Part shown: positions 9,716 to 19,106 of the stretch, in pieces | Layout of the letters: each line of letters begins with the position of its first letter | Position numbering within the stretch: position 1 is the first letter of the stretch | Assembly: GCA_023151115.1 (NCBI GenBank) | Contig: JAKLJP010000005.1 | Span: 124,001-188,000, forward strand | Reading direction: 5' to 3' | DNA length: 64,000 bases | DNA from: Anaerolineae bacterium | Lineage (GTDB): Bacteria; Chloroflexota; Anaerolineae; 4572-78; J111 | The notes under the pieces: model-generated | What the model was told of the DNA's origin: nothing | What the model saw: only the letters and a program-made list of their open reading frames with translations | The model's database searches: none | Program-made: the position numbers and the translations under genes

Positions 9716-12407
9716 CTGTTATCTCCATAGTTGGGGCAAACGGCAGCGCTACGGTAAAAGCTACCCCCTGCTGGTTCGCCAAATTCTGCGCAGTGATTGA
9801 ACCGCCGTGCTGATGCACCAGGTTCTGGCTGACCCATAAGCCCAAACCACTACCTTCGGGCTTGGTGGTAAAAAAAGGTTCAAAAATGTGCGAGAGCGCA
9901 TCGGCGGGAATGGCCGGGCCGCTGTTGCTAAACGTAATAAGCACTTCATCCTGGCCCGGACAAACTGTTACCTGAAATTGTCCTTTAGGCGGCGTGGCTT
10001 CGATGGCATTAATGGTCAAATTAAGAAATACCTGAACCAGTTGATCGGGCGCGGCCAGAATGGGTGATACCTCTTGCCACTCGGTTTTGAGCTGAATTTC
10101 GCGCTGTTTGAGTTGGCTGTCGGCCAGAGTGAGTACATCGCGCAACAGATTGGCTACTTGTACGGGGCGACGCGCCACCGGCCAGGGGCGGGCCAGGTTG
10201 AGAATACGTTGGGTAATATCGCTGAGCCGAACTACCTCCTGGCGCATAATCTGGAGAAACTTTTTATCTTCGCCCGGCTCCAGCGAAGCTGAAAACTCTA
10301 ACATCAAATCCAGATGCCCGCGCATAGATTGGAGCGGATTGTTAATTTCATGGGTCAAAGCCGCCGACAAGCGCCCCAGGGTCGCCAGGCGTTCGGCCTG
10401 CATGGCCTGTTCTACCATGCGTTTGCGTTCGGTGATGTTACGCACAATCCCCAGCACTTCAGCCCGGCCACTGCTGACCAGGCGGGTTTCGTAGTCCTGG
10501 TAAAAATGGGGCATTTGCCAGCGAAATTCAAAAATCTGCTGCACCCCCGACTCCAGCGCCTGGTTAATGTGCCCCAGGGTCAGACGCGTGGCCTCTAACG
10601 GTAGAATTTGGGCCAGGTTCTGGCCTATTTGAACCTGAAGCGGCCACATAGAATCCTGCTCACTGCCCCGGTGATAATCCAGCAGGCGCCCTGTTCGGTT
10701 GGCGCGAAACATCACATCAGGGATGGCATTGAGCAGCGCTCGCTGCCGGGCTTCGCTCCGGCGCAGTTCGGCTTCAGCCCTGGCCCGTTCCCTGATTTCC
10801 TGTTGGGCCTGGTCGTACAGCCGGGCGTGTTCCAGGGCAATGGCCGCTTGTTGAGCAATACCCTGGCACAATGCAATCTCATCCACCGTAAACTGGCGGG
10901 TGCGCCGGCTTTCCCACAGTTCGGCAAAAGCAATAACCTGGCCTTTAAGTTGGAGGGGGATATTCAAAATCGTTTTCACCCCAAACGCTTGCATGTGCCC
11001 GCGCCTGTTTGCTCCTGCGGGCAACGCTTCTAGATGAATTTCTTCCGGCTGCCCCGCCAGTAAGCGCTGGAAGCCGTTGGAGAAATCTCGCGGCAGCGCG
11101 TAAGTAACGCCCAGGTCAGATACACGTTCGTCAGCCGAAGCAGCGGGGCCAAAATATTCGGCCAGAACGGTCGAAGTCATGGCTTCCGGCTCAAAGCTGC
11201 AAATGTAAGCGCTGGTCGCATCCACCGACCGCCCCATTTGCTCAGCAATTTGACGTAAAACAACATCCAAATCAAGGGTCGAAGAAATAGCGGTGGTGGC
11301 TTTTTGCAGGGCAATCTGCTCATTAAGCCGCCGTTTAACTTCGGCGTAAAGCTGGGCATTTTGCAAAGCGCTGGCAGCCTGGTTGGCCAGCATTTGGGCT
11401 AAGGCAATGGCCTCGTGGCTAAAAACCCGCTCAACCCGCTCATCCACAATCAGGATCAAGCCGACCACGTGATCCTGAAATTCCATTGGCAGCAGCAGCA
11501 GGCGCTTAGTTCCGGCGGTTCTCCAACCCGGAATTTCAACCAAGTTTTCCCCAGGGTTCAGGATAAGCTGCTGGGCGCGTCGCTCCTGTATCACCTGTTT
11601 AATCAGCGGCACTTTTGCCAGAGGCCAGGCTTTTTCTAGCAAGCTTTCAAAGAGGTGGAGAGATAAACCTTGCGCCGCAATGACCGAGATCGTATCAGCA
11701 CTGGGGTTCCACTCTGCAATCACGCAACCACGGGCGTCTAACAAATTGGTTATTTCACGGGTAAAGGTGTCAAGGATATAGGGCAAATCAAGGCTGGTGG
11801 CTAATGTGGCAGCGGCGTATTGCAAGGTCAACAGCTCAGCATGACGTTGAGCCATCGCTATCTCGATTTCTCGAGAGGCTGCCAGGTTCCGCCGGGCCTC
11901 CTCATACAAGCGGGCATTGTCTTGTTCAACCTGCTTACGCTCGGTAATATCAAAAGCCGTCCCCAGCACGGCCGGCCGGCCCTGAAATTCAATCATCCCA
12001 CCGCTAAAATCAAGCCAGCGTTCCTCGCCCCCTTTGGTCAAAATCTTAACTTCATAACACCCGACCACCGGCTGGCCCTCCTGCCGAGCCAGTCCCCGCT
12101 CTTTAATCAAGCGGCGAAAGTCGGGATGAATGATCTCCCAGAAATCCATTGCCAGCAGTTCGCGTTGGGAATAGCCGGTAATCACTTCGGCAGCAGGATT
12201 AACATAACAATTCCGTGTTCCTTGATAAATAAAAATAGCGGCCGTCGTCATTTCGGCCAGGGTGCGAAATTTTGTTGCTTCTTCGCCCTGGACCTTTTGA
12301 TCGGTCAGCTTTAAGGCGTGGCAGTCAGCCTGTAAATCGGCCACCTGCCGGCGCAGCCGGCGTACCTCTTCCAAAAGCTGTTGCCGCGATTTGTCGCTAT
12401 CTTCCAT
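9687..12407 (-). CDS. PAS/GAF sensor histidine kinase (NtrB-like core)
   Basis: The ATG at 12407 (MEDSDKSRQQ) gives 906 residues; a longer TTG-initiated reading from 12482 lacks a ribosome site and is less likely. After an N-terminal coiled coil the domains are PAS (about 45-165), two GAF domains (about 190-345 and 360-525), a second PAS (about 545-660), HisKA with ALTHEINNPLQS, and HATPase with N-box NLTINAIEAT and G-box GSGLGLWVS. There is no membrane segment. It is first in a four-gene minus-strand run: kinase, regulator, kinase, regulator. The next gene overlaps it by 29 bases. Confidence 0.93.
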   Translation of the reverse strand: MEDSDKSRQQLLEEVRRLRRQVADLQADCHALKLTDQKVQGEEATKFRTLAEMTTAAIFIYQGTRNCYVNPAAEVITGYSQRELLAMDFWEIIHPDFRRLIKERGLARQEGQPVVGCYEVKILTKGGEERWLDFSGGMIEFQGRPAVLGTAFDITERKQVEQDNARLYEEARRNLAASREIEIAMAQRHAELLTLQYAAATLATSLDLPYILDTFTREITNLLDARGCVIAEWNPSADTISVIAAQGLSLHLFESLLEKAWPLAKVPLIKQVIQERRAQQLILNPGENLVEIPGWRTAGTKRLLLLPMEFQDHVVGLILIVDERVERVFSHEAIALAQMLANQAASALQNAQLYAEVKRRLNEQIALQKATTAISSTLDLDVVLRQIAEQMGRSVDATSAYICSFEPEAMTSTVLAEYFGPAASADERVSDLGVTYALPRDFSNGFQRLLAGQPEEIHLEALPAGANRRGHMQAFGVKTILNIPLQLKGQVIAFAELWESRRTRQFTVDEIALCQGIAQQAAIALEHARLYDQAQQEIRERARAEAELRRSEARQRALLNAIPDVMFRANRTGRLLDYHRGSEQDSMWPLQVQIGQNLAQILPLEATRLTLGHINQALESGVQQIFEFRWQMPHFYQDYETRLVSSGRAEVLGIVRNITERKRMVEQAMQAERLATLGRLSAALTHEINNPLQSMRGHLDLMLEFSASLEPGEDKKFLQIMRQEVVRLSDITQRILNLARPWPVARRPVQVANLLRDVLTLADSQLKQREIQLKTEWQEVSPILAAPDQLVQVFLNLTINAIEATPPKGQFQVTVCPGQDEVLITFSNSGPAIPADALSHIFEPFFTTKPEGSGLGLWVSQNLVHQHGGSITAQNLANQQGVAFTVALPFAPTMEITDDTLNLRAN

Positions 12408-12485
12408 GGTCCTGCTATCTTCGCCAGAAGGAATTTCGTGTTTACCATTATAAGGTAAGAAAGGGTTCTTTTCAAGACCCAAACA

Positions 12486-12515
12486 TTGGGCCGGGAAAAC
12501 TGCTTATGTTATAAT
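12486..12515 (+). promoter_or_regulatory. Predicted sigma70-type promoter for the first MttB-family gene
   Basis: TATAAT at 12510-12515 is preceded, 18 bases upstream, by TTGGGC at 12486-12491. Transcription would begin near 12522, about 43 bases before the chosen ATG. The upstream ATG at 12514 lies inside the -10 box, which supports the downstream start. Confidence 0.55.
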
Positions 12516-12564
12516 GGCAGCCTGTTTGATGGTTATGTCGGACACATTTGCTCACAGGGGGAAT

Positions 12565-14106
12565 ATGGATAAAGAAAGTCGCGCTGCTCGACGCGCCGCG
12601 CAGCGCCAGAGCCGCAGCCAATCACCTCTCTTAAAAATTCCTTTTCAGCAGATTCGCCATCAATTTACACCCCTGGAAACCGTTTCAGCCGAGCAGGTGG
12701 AGCAACTGCACCTGGCTTCACTGCGGATTTTGGAAGAAATTGGCCTGGATTTTCTCGACGACGAAGCCCTGGATTTGTGGCAAAAGGCCGGGGCCAAAGT
12801 TGACCGCTTGACCCGCCACGTCTGGCTCGACCGCCACCTGGTACTGGAACTGGTAGCCCAGGCTCCCCCAAACTTTACCTGGCGTGCCCGCAACCCGGAA
12901 CGCAGCCTCGCTGTTGGCGGCGATACACTTATTTTTGCCCCTCACGGCGGCACCGTTTTTGCCGCCAACCTGGATATTGGCCGCCGTCCCGGTTTGCTCA
13001 AAGATTATCACAACCTGCAAAAACTGGTGCAGATGTGCAACTTGCTCCACACCAGCGGCGAGCAGTTGATGGTCGCTCACGATGTCGAGGTCTCGGCCCG
13101 CCATCTCCACCGCCTGTTGTCTGGCTTCACCTTAACCGATAAAGCTATCCAGGAAGCCGCGCATGGGCGAATTATTCCCAACGACGCTCTGGCCATGGCC
13201 CGGCTGGTGTTTGGCGATGATTTGGGCAGCGACCCGGTTCTGGCCGGAGTGATCAATGTCAACAGCCCACTTCGCTACGATGACCGCATGCTGGGCGGCC
13301 TGCTCACCTATGCCCGCGCCGGCCAGATTACCATCATCACCCCTTTTATTTTAGCCGGGGCGATGAGTCCCATCACCATTGCCGCCGCCCTGGCCCAACA
13401 AAACGCCGAAGCCCTGGCCGGCATTGCCTTAACCCAACTGGCTCGGCCCGGCGCGCCGGTAATTTACGGTGGTTTCACCACCAACGTAGATATGAAGAGC
13501 GGCAGCCCGGCCTTTGGCACACCCGAAGGAGCCTGGGCGCTGGTTGTCGGCGCGCAGTTGGCCCGGCGATATAACCTGCCCTATCGCGGCAGCGGCAGCC
13601 TCAATACCTCCAAAACGCCCGACGCTCAGGCCGCCTATGAAACTCTGTGGACGCTCTGGCCGGCGATTCTGGCCCGGACCAACTTTATCATGCACGCCAT
13701 CGGCTGGCTGGAAGGGGGATTGACCGCCTCTTATGAAAAGTTCATCATTGACGCCGAAAACCTGGCTATGTTTGCCCACTTTTTGCGTGGCTTTGAAATC
13801 AACGACGAGACGTTGGCCCTCGATATGATTGCCGAGGTTGGGCCGGGCGGCCACCATTTTGGCACCGCCCATACCCAGGCCCGTTTCAGTACCGAATTTT
13901 ACGAGTCCTTCCTGGCCGACCGCCTGAGCTACCAGACCTGGCGCGAGGCCGGCGCTTTCGATACGGCCAAACGGGCCAACCTGGTCTGGAAAGAGCTGCT
14001 CAACCAGTATCAGCCCCCGTCCATTGATCTCGGTCTGGCCGAAGCACTGCAAGATTTCGTCGCCCGCCGTGAGCGGGAATTAGCCGGCGTAGAGTTGTAT
14101 AGTTAA
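12565..14106 (+). CDS. MttB-family (non-pyrrolysine) corrinoid methyltransferase, paralogue 1
   Basis: The start at 12565 has AGGGGG five bases upstream and gives 513 residues, about the family length (near 480-500). The body matches the trimethylamine methyltransferase family: RILEEIGLDFLD near the N-terminus, the NVNSPLRYD and GAMSPIT segments, and YRGSGSLNTSKTPDAQ. MttB of methanogens carries an in-frame amber (pyrrolysine) codon. None occurs here, so this belongs with the MtgB-like branch, whose studied members act on glycine betaine or related quaternary amines. The predicted reaction is methyl transfer from the amine to a corrinoid protein. No corrinoid protein is in the window. Two more paralogues lie at 25123 and 41204; this one is closest to that at 25123. 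Confidence 0.88.
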   Translation: MDKESRAARRAAQRQSRSQSPLLKIPFQQIRHQFTPLETVSAEQVEQLHLASLRILEEIGLDFLDDEALDLWQKAGAKVDRLTRHVWLDRHLVLELVAQAPPNFTWRARNPERSLAVGGDTLIFAPHGGTVFAANLDIGRRPGLLKDYHNLQKLVQMCNLLHTSGEQLMVAHDVEVSARHLHRLLSGFTLTDKAIQEAAHGRIIPNDALAMARLVFGDDLGSDPVLAGVINVNSPLRYDDRMLGGLLTYARAGQITIITPFILAGAMSPITIAAALAQQNAEALAGIALTQLARPGAPVIYGGFTTNVDMKSGSPAFGTPEGAWALVVGAQLARRYNLPYRGSGSLNTSKTPDAQAAYETLWTLWPAILARTNFIMHAIGWLEGGLTASYEKFIIDAENLAMFAHFLRGFEINDETLALDMIAEVGPGGHHFGTAHTQARFSTEFYESFLADRLSYQTWREAGAFDTAKRANLVWKELLNQYQPPSIDLGLAEALQDFVARRERELAGVELYS

Positions 14107-14119
14107 GGGAGGATTACAG

Positions 14120-14443
14120 ATGAGCTTTTTTGACTCGATCAGAGCGTTATTTGGTGGCAGTTCAAGCAGCAGCGGCCAGGCGGCTGGGGTCTACTGGATT
14201 TACGTGCGCTGCCGGCGCTGCGGTGAGGTTATCAAAACCCGGCTGGATTTGCAAAATAATCTGAGCCAAAACGATGAAGGCGGTTACACTGCCCACAAAA
14301 CATTGGTGGGCAACCATCTCTGCTTTCAACGGGTCGAGGTCATTCTGAATTTTGACGAAAACCGCCGACTGCTCAACCGCGACATCAGCGGCGGCGATTT
14401 TATCATTGCCGAAGAATATGAGGCAGCGCAGGACCATACTTAA
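14120..14443 (+). CDS. Small conserved-looking protein of unknown function with a CxxC
   Basis: This 107-residue protein starts 13 bp after the MttB-family gene, with GGGAGG before the ATG, so it is probably co-transcribed. A short N-terminus rich in serine is followed by YVRCRRCGEVI, a possible metal-binding or redox CxxC, then a single later cysteine (NHLCFQ). The rest is predicted beta-rich. I do not recognise the family. The context suggests a role with the methyltransferase, but this is weak. Confidence 0.7.
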   Translation: MSFFDSIRALFGGSSSSSGQAAGVYWIYVRCRRCGEVIKTRLDLQNNLSQNDEGGYTAHKTLVGNHLCFQRVEVILNFDENRRLLNRDISGGDFIIAEEYEAAQDHT

Positions 14444-14450
14444 GCAAATA

Positions 14451-15047
14451 TCAGTTACCTGTAGCTGTCAACCCAAACTCCTGCCCGGCATCCCAAGCCA
14501 CTTCCCAAAAATACTGTCCTAAGGGGCGATTCACATGCAGATAGTAAGTCGGCGTCTGGCCTTGATCATAACGGGCGATCAAGGCTTTGACTTTAGCGGC
14601 GCTGGTTTGAGCGACCCGTCTGCTGGGAAAAACAGTAGGATGAAAATCGAGGCCGCAAATTTTGCTCAGCAAATCAGGCGCAGCCGCTCCTGCCAGGCGC
14701 AGTACAGCTTTGCCATGCGTGTAATCGGTGGCGTGAGCAAAGCGCCGGGCCTGGGCAAAAGCATTATCCAGATCGGCAGCAGTAGGCAAACCCGCGCTGG
14801 CCGATAGACCAAACAGGTAAAACTCCGCCGGGGTCAGACGAGCCAGCAGCCCTTCACCCACATCAACCAACTCGCCCGGTTTGGCCGGGATTTGGGCAAA
14901 ATACGCTTGCAATAAATCCCCCGCCTCCCCCTGAATATGAATGACAGGCGCCCCGGTCAAATCGGCCAGGGTGAGTTCGGCCGATGGCGACATTGGAAGT
15001 AAGCTGGCCGTAATTGGACTGTGGAAGATAGGGTTATAAGTGCTCAT
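14451..15047 (-). CDS. soxG: Sarcosine oxidase gamma subunit-like protein
   Basis: The ATG at 15047 (MSTYNPIFHS) has AGGAGA seven bases upstream and gives 198 residues, the usual SoxG length. The SoxG/GcvT-like pattern is visible: LRLAGAAAPDLLSKICGLDF, FPSRRVAQTSAAKV and YYLHVNRPLGQYFWEV. The gamma subunit completes the alpha-beta-gamma-delta sarcosine oxidase. It is last in the operon and separated from soxA by a Nudix gene, which is unusual. It ends 8 bp from the convergent small gene at 14120. Confidence 0.85.
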   Translation of the reverse strand: MSTYNPIFHSPITASLLPMSPSAELTLADLTGAPVIHIQGEAGDLLQAYFAQIPAKPGELVDVGEGLLARLTPAEFYLFGLSASAGLPTAADLDNAFAQARRFAHATDYTHGKAVLRLAGAAAPDLLSKICGLDFHPTVFPSRRVAQTSAAKVKALIARYDQGQTPTYYLHVNRPLGQYFWEVAWDAGQEFGLTATGN

Positions 15048-15106
15048 CGGTGGTTCTCCTACTCTTTTGGAAGCGCAAAAGCTTTGCTTTTGCGCTTCCG
15101 GTAAAT

Positions 15107-15649
15107 TCAATCCTGCAAACTTTGCAAGGCCAGCGCCATCACGGCTGCCCAGGCCAGCACCTTAAACTCACCCGCTGCCAACGCCGTTTCGACTTCTGCC
15201 CGGCTGAGGTGAAGCAACTGCTGTTCTTCCAGGTCGTCCGGCTTGACCTCAGCGACGCGGCTGGCCTGACGAGCCAAAAAAAGGTGAGCGACACCCGCCC
15301 CGCGATTCCCGTCTACGGCATAGCGGCCCAAGTTCAACCAATCGGACGACTCGTAGCCGGTCTCCTCCAGAAGTTCGCGCCGCGCCGCCGCCAGCGGGGC
15401 TTCGCCAGCATCGAGATAGCCACCCACCGGGGCCAGCGAGGTTCCCTCCACCGCGTACTTGGTCTGGCGGAAACATAGAAATTCATCCTCAACTGTCACC
15501 ACCGCCACATTGACATAGTCAGGCGTGACCAGCCAGGGCCAATCGGCCAGTATCCGTCCATCCTGCAGCTCGATGGTATGATTTTCCACCACCAAAAACC
15601 GGCCGTAGTCGAGTACCTTTTTGCGGGAGAGGGTTTTCCAGGGCTGCAT
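15107..15649 (-). CDS. Nudix hydrolase (ADP-ribose pyrophosphatase-like)
   Basis: The ATG at 15649 gives 180 residues; a TTG two codons earlier is an alternative. The Nudix box is complete: G-YLDAG-E-APLAAAR-RELLEETGY, with the catalytic REXXEE. The flanking layout resembles ADP-ribose or nucleotide-sugar pyrophosphatases, but the substrate cannot be fixed. It sits between soxA and soxG on the same strand. Family A and word-type repeats lie just upstream, so it may be an insertion into the sox operon. Confidence 0.9.
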   Translation of the reverse strand: MQPWKTLSRKKVLDYGRFLVVENHTIELQDGRILADWPWLVTPDYVNVAVVTVEDEFLCFRQTKYAVEGTSLAPVGGYLDAGEAPLAAARRELLEETGYESSDWLNLGRYAVDGNRGAGVAHLFLARQASRVAEVKPDDLEEQQLLHLSRAEVETALAAGEFKVLAWAAVMALALQSLQD

Positions 15650-15660
15650 ATTCAAGACGC

Positions 15661-15814
15661 GGAGATTGGAGATCCATAACTACTCAGGCATGTCATTTCG
15701 ACCGAAGGGAGAAATCTCTGAGGCCGATGTTGCGCTGTAGAGATTTCTCGGCCTACGGCCTCGAAATGACATGACGGCTGAGCAGCTACAGAGATTCTCT
15801 AATCTCCAATCTCC
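15661..15814. repeat. Word-type inverted repeat (GGAGATT words) enclosing family A
   Basis: The left arm at 15661-15673 is GGAGATTGGAGAT and the right arm at 15802-15814 carries ATCTCCAATCTCC. A family A element fills the space between. The same GGAGATT word forms a tight hairpin at 30941-30972 and flanks a family C element at 44025-44253. Confidence 0.75.
15691..15773. repeat. Dispersed inverted repeat family A, copy 2
   Basis: TGTCATTTCGACCGAAGG at the left and CCTCGAAATGACATGA at the right are inverted; GAAATCTCTG and AGATTTCTC form the inner stem. It matches the element at 6333-6424. Confidence 0.85.
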
Positions 15815-15819
15815 TTACC

Positions 15820-18800
15820 TCAACTCCTCAACCGCTCCCCTGCCGGGTCGTAAAACGGCAGTGACACCACTTTGCCCTGGTGCAGCTCCCCCCGAATACG
15901 CACGGTGAATTGAGAGCCGGGCGCGCTCTGTTCCAGCGGCAGCCAGCACAAACCAATAGATTTCTCCAGCGTCGGGCTGAAGCGCGAGCTGGTGATGCGG
16001 CCAATAATTTCCAAACCGATGGGCCATTGGGGGTTGGGCCGGACAATCTGGTTGGCCTCTTCTGGAACCAAGGTCGGATCGAGCATTTCATAGCCTACCA
16101 ACTTATGAGTCACGCCGCGCCGCTGGATACGGACCAGGCTGGGCTTGCCCACAAAATCGGCTTTATCCAACTTGACCGCCCAGCCTAAGTCGGCCATGAA
16201 CGGATCAGTCAGGCCATCGGTATCTTGGCTAACAATAAAGTGACCCTTTTCCAGGCGCATAATCCGCTGCGCTTCCACGCCAAAAGGCGTAATGTTGTAA
16301 GCCTGACCCGCCGCCATGAGCGTTTCCCACAGGTACAGTCCGTAACCCGCCGGGGCGTGGATTTCGTAACCCAACTCGCCGGTGAAACCAATCCGCAACA
16401 GAATGACCGGCACACCGGCCACCGTTCCCTGGCGGACGCCCATATAGGGGAAAGCTTCGTTGCTCAGGTCAATGTCCGTCAGCGGTTGGAGCGCGGCGCG
16501 AGCATGCGGGCCGGTCAGGTTCATGGCGGTATAGGTATCGGTCAGGTTGGATATGTGAACTTGGTAGTTCCAGCCTGACTGCAAATTCCACTCGAGGCCC
16601 TCATACACCGCTTCGGCCCCGCCGGTGGTGACGGTGATGTACCAGGCATCATCGCTCAGCCGGGCGGCCACCCCGTCGTCGGCCACAATGCCTTCTTCGT
16701 TAATCATCAAACCGTAGCGGGCGCGGCCCACCCCCAGGCCGCTCCATTTGTTGGTGTACAACCGCTCCAACAGCGCCGGAATATCCTTGCCCCGGATGAG
16801 CAGTTTGCCCAGGGTGCCGACGTCAATCAGGCCCAGACTGTTGCGCGTACCCAGCACCTCCGCCGCGGGGTTGCCGTAATGGTCGGGGCGTTTCCACAGG
16901 CCGGCGTTCATCAGGGTGGCCCCTCGCGCCACGTGCCAGCTATGCATGGGCGTGTATTTGACCGGCTCCATCACCCGGCCCGCCAGCGCACCCAAAGGAA
17001 CCGGGCTGAAAGGGGGACGGCTGGTGGTTGTCCCGGCCTCGCCAACCGGCAGATGGTTGGCTTCGGCGCAGAGGGCCATGGTGTTGGCGTTTTCGTACTT
17101 GCCCTGGCTTGGCCCCATGCTCAAGGTGCTGTACCGCTTGAGCAGTTCCATACTGTTGTAACCCTCGGCCACCGCGTCCTTTAAATCCTTAACGCTCACA
17201 TCCTCGTCAAAGCTGATAAAGCTCTTTTTGCCGCCGGGCACATGCACCCAGGAGGAGTTGCGTACCGGCTCGACTGCTTTCAGGCTGACCACCTCCTTGC
17301 TCAGTTTTGCCGGCGCGCCGCGGCCAAAACCGGCCTCCGCGGCCGCGTTCAACCCGGCCACCTGCCCTTCGAGCAGTTCGGCCAGAACGGTGTGCGTGCC
17401 GTTGACCCGCCCGGCCGCGTGAATTTTGGGCGGCAACTGCGCCGGCAGTAATTCAGCCCGGCCCTCCTCATAAGCTGTTTTAGCTTTGGCCTGATTAAGC
17501 AAACCCAGCGCCGCCGTCCAGCCCACCGATGTCACCAGCAGGTCGCAAAGCACAAACTCCGCATCTTCAAGTTGCGGCTGTACCCCCCCCCTACCCCCCC
17601 CTCCTGAGGGGGGGGTAGGGGGGGGTAAGGGGGCCAGCATTGCCCCGGTTACTTCCTTGCTGCCCTTGGCCCCCACCACCACATAATTGGTTTTGATCTC
17701 AACGCCCGCCTGCTGCAATTTGATCGCGGGCGGGCTGTTGACCTCGGCCCGCAGGTCTGCCACCGCCGCCAGTTTGACTCCTGCCGCAATCAAATCAAGG
17801 GCCACCTGCAAACCGTCATCGTTGCCCGACAGCACCACTGCTCGCTTGCCCGGACGGACGCCGTACAGGTGCATCAAGCGCTGCGCCGCCGACCCCAACA
17901 TCACTCCCGGCAAATCGCTGTTGTCGAAAATGAGCGGGCGTTCCAACGCGCCGTTGGCGACCACCATTGTTTTAGCCCGAATCTTGAGCAGCCGGGTTTC
18001 ATCCTTGACCGCGCCCACCCAGTGGTGATCGTAAATGCCAAAGGCGGTGGCATTCAACTCAATTCGCAGATTGGGCTGCTCGGCGACCTGCCGGGCCAAC
18101 TTTTCGGCCAGTTCATAAGCTGCTACCGGACCAGACTCGGTTTCGACCGTTTGCCGTTCATAGGTCAGGTGTCCTCCCAGGAAGGGATTTTCTTCCAGCA
18201 GCAGCGTCCGCGCCCCGGTTTTAGCTGCGGCCAGAGCCGCGCTCAGGCCCGCCGGCCCCCCACCGATGACCAATACATCGGCAAATTCATACTTTTTATC
18301 GTAATAGGCGTCAGGCGCCTCCGTATTGACTTCGCCCAGGCCGGCGGCATTACGCAGCACCTTTTCATAGGTCGGCCACAAGGCTTTGGGCCGGATGAAG
18401 GTTTTATAGTAAAAGCCAACCGGCATAAAGCGCGACCCCAGCCCCGTCAACGACATAATATCGGCGTTGAGCGAGGGCCAGGTATTCTGCGGCTTGACCA
18501 CCATGCCCGGTTTGACCAACGTAGTGCTGGCCCGCGCGTTCGGCTCATCGTCTACCCGGACGATGGTGTTGCTGTCGGCGGAGGTAAAGGCAAATGGGCC
18601 GCGCGGGCGGTGGTATTTAAAGGAACGGCCCAACACTTTGACCCCCGCCGCCCACAACGCGCTGGCGATGGTATCGCCGGAAAAGGCCGGGTATTTTTTA
18701 CCGTTAAATACAAACTCAAATGCCTCAGCCCGATTGATTTTGTGAGAAGCGTGGCCGGGCAAGCGGTTTGAAAGGAGTTCCGCTTTTGCGCTGGGCCCAT

Positions 18801-18834
18801 CCGGCAAGGTAGTTTCTTTATCTTTTTTTCTCAT
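15820..18834 (-). CDS. soxA: Sarcosine oxidase alpha subunit
   Basis: The ATG at 18834 overlaps the soxD stop as ATGA and gives 1004 residues, the normal SoxA length. Domains in order: an N-terminal 2Fe-2S-ferredoxin-like fold (FVFNGKKYPAFSGDT, SFKYHRPRGP), an FAD/NAD-binding region with VLVIGGGPAGLSAALAA, and a C-terminal GcvT-type folate-binding half (from about residue 630) with FTGELGYEIHAP. With SoxB, SoxD and SoxG it demethylates sarcosine to glycine, passing the methylene to THF and making H2O2. A palindromic C-run/G-run segment at 17581-17635 is translated in frame as a proline/glycine-rich insert near residue 410, in the oxidoreductase part. Confidence 0.93.
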   Translation of the reverse strand: MRKKDKETTLPDGPSAKAELLSNRLPGHASHKINRAEAFEFVFNGKKYPAFSGDTIASALWAAGVKVLGRSFKYHRPRGPFAFTSADSNTIVRVDDEPNARASTTLVKPGMVVKPQNTWPSLNADIMSLTGLGSRFMPVGFYYKTFIRPKALWPTYEKVLRNAAGLGEVNTEAPDAYYDKKYEFADVLVIGGGPAGLSAALAAAKTGARTLLLEENPFLGGHLTYERQTVETESGPVAAYELAEKLARQVAEQPNLRIELNATAFGIYDHHWVGAVKDETRLLKIRAKTMVVANGALERPLIFDNSDLPGVMLGSAAQRLMHLYGVRPGKRAVVLSGNDDGLQVALDLIAAGVKLAAVADLRAEVNSPPAIKLQQAGVEIKTNYVVVGAKGSKEVTGAMLAPLPPPTPPSGGGGRGGVQPQLEDAEFVLCDLLVTSVGWTAALGLLNQAKAKTAYEEGRAELLPAQLPPKIHAAGRVNGTHTVLAELLEGQVAGLNAAAEAGFGRGAPAKLSKEVVSLKAVEPVRNSSWVHVPGGKKSFISFDEDVSVKDLKDAVAEGYNSMELLKRYSTLSMGPSQGKYENANTMALCAEANHLPVGEAGTTTSRPPFSPVPLGALAGRVMEPVKYTPMHSWHVARGATLMNAGLWKRPDHYGNPAAEVLGTRNSLGLIDVGTLGKLLIRGKDIPALLERLYTNKWSGLGVGRARYGLMINEEGIVADDGVAARLSDDAWYITVTTGGAEAVYEGLEWNLQSGWNYQVHISNLTDTYTAMNLTGPHARAALQPLTDIDLSNEAFPYMGVRQGTVAGVPVILLRIGFTGELGYEIHAPAGYGLYLWETLMAAGQAYNITPFGVEAQRIMRLEKGHFIVSQDTDGLTDPFMADLGWAVKLDKADFVGKPSLVRIQRRGVTHKLVGYEMLDPTLVPEEANQIVRPNPQWPIGLEIIGRITSSRFSPTLEKSIGLCWLPLEQSAPGSQFTVRIRGELHQGKVVSLPFYDPAGERLRS
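17581..17635. repeat. C-run/G-run palindrome inside soxA
   Basis: Runs of eight or nine C separated by TA face runs of eight or nine G separated by TA, around a CTCCTGAG centre. The reading frame stays open and yields a Pro-rich then Gly-rich insert. The G-rich strand could form a quadruplex. Confidence 0.8.
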
Positions 18835-19097
18835 TTGGCCGGCTCCCACACGTAGGTTCTTTCAACCTTGTGGGTTTTGGTGTGGCGTTCGGCCAGAAAC
18901 CACAGGCCGCAGCCGGCGCGATGGTACCACCACTCTTTCTGAACCCCCAGCTTGTTGCTTTTAAAGTGCAGATATTCCGCCCAGGTCACATCGGCCGTAG
19001 CCGCTTCTGGGTTTTTGGGCCGAGTTTTGTATTCGCCCCCAAAGCGAAATTCGGCTACATTCCGTTCCCCGCAATTTGGACAAGTCAAGAGTATCAT
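18831..19097 (-). CDS. soxD: Sarcosine oxidase delta subunit
   Basis: The ATG at 19097 (MILLTCPNCGERN) has GAGGAGATAAAC directly upstream and gives 88 residues; the longer open frame upstream runs through a dispersed repeat. SoxD is a small zinc-binding subunit. The CPNCG motif, EFRFGGEY and the later H-R-A-G-C-G-L-W-F segment fit the family. Its stop overlaps the soxA start by four bases. Confidence 0.92.
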   Translation of the reverse strand: MILLTCPNCGERNVAEFRFGGEYKTRPKNPEAATADVTWAEYLHFKSNKLGVQKEWWYHRAGCGLWFLAERHTKTHKVERTYVWEPAK

Positions 19098-19106
19098 GTT
19101 TATCTC

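Noticed and set aside
12565..14106. Pyrrolysine-containing MttB
   Set aside because: No in-frame TAG occurs in any of the three MttB-family genes.
17869..18771. Long plus-strand open frame (300 codons) opposite soxA
   Set aside because: Antisense shadow of soxA in GC-rich codons; no recognisable domain and no ribosome site.
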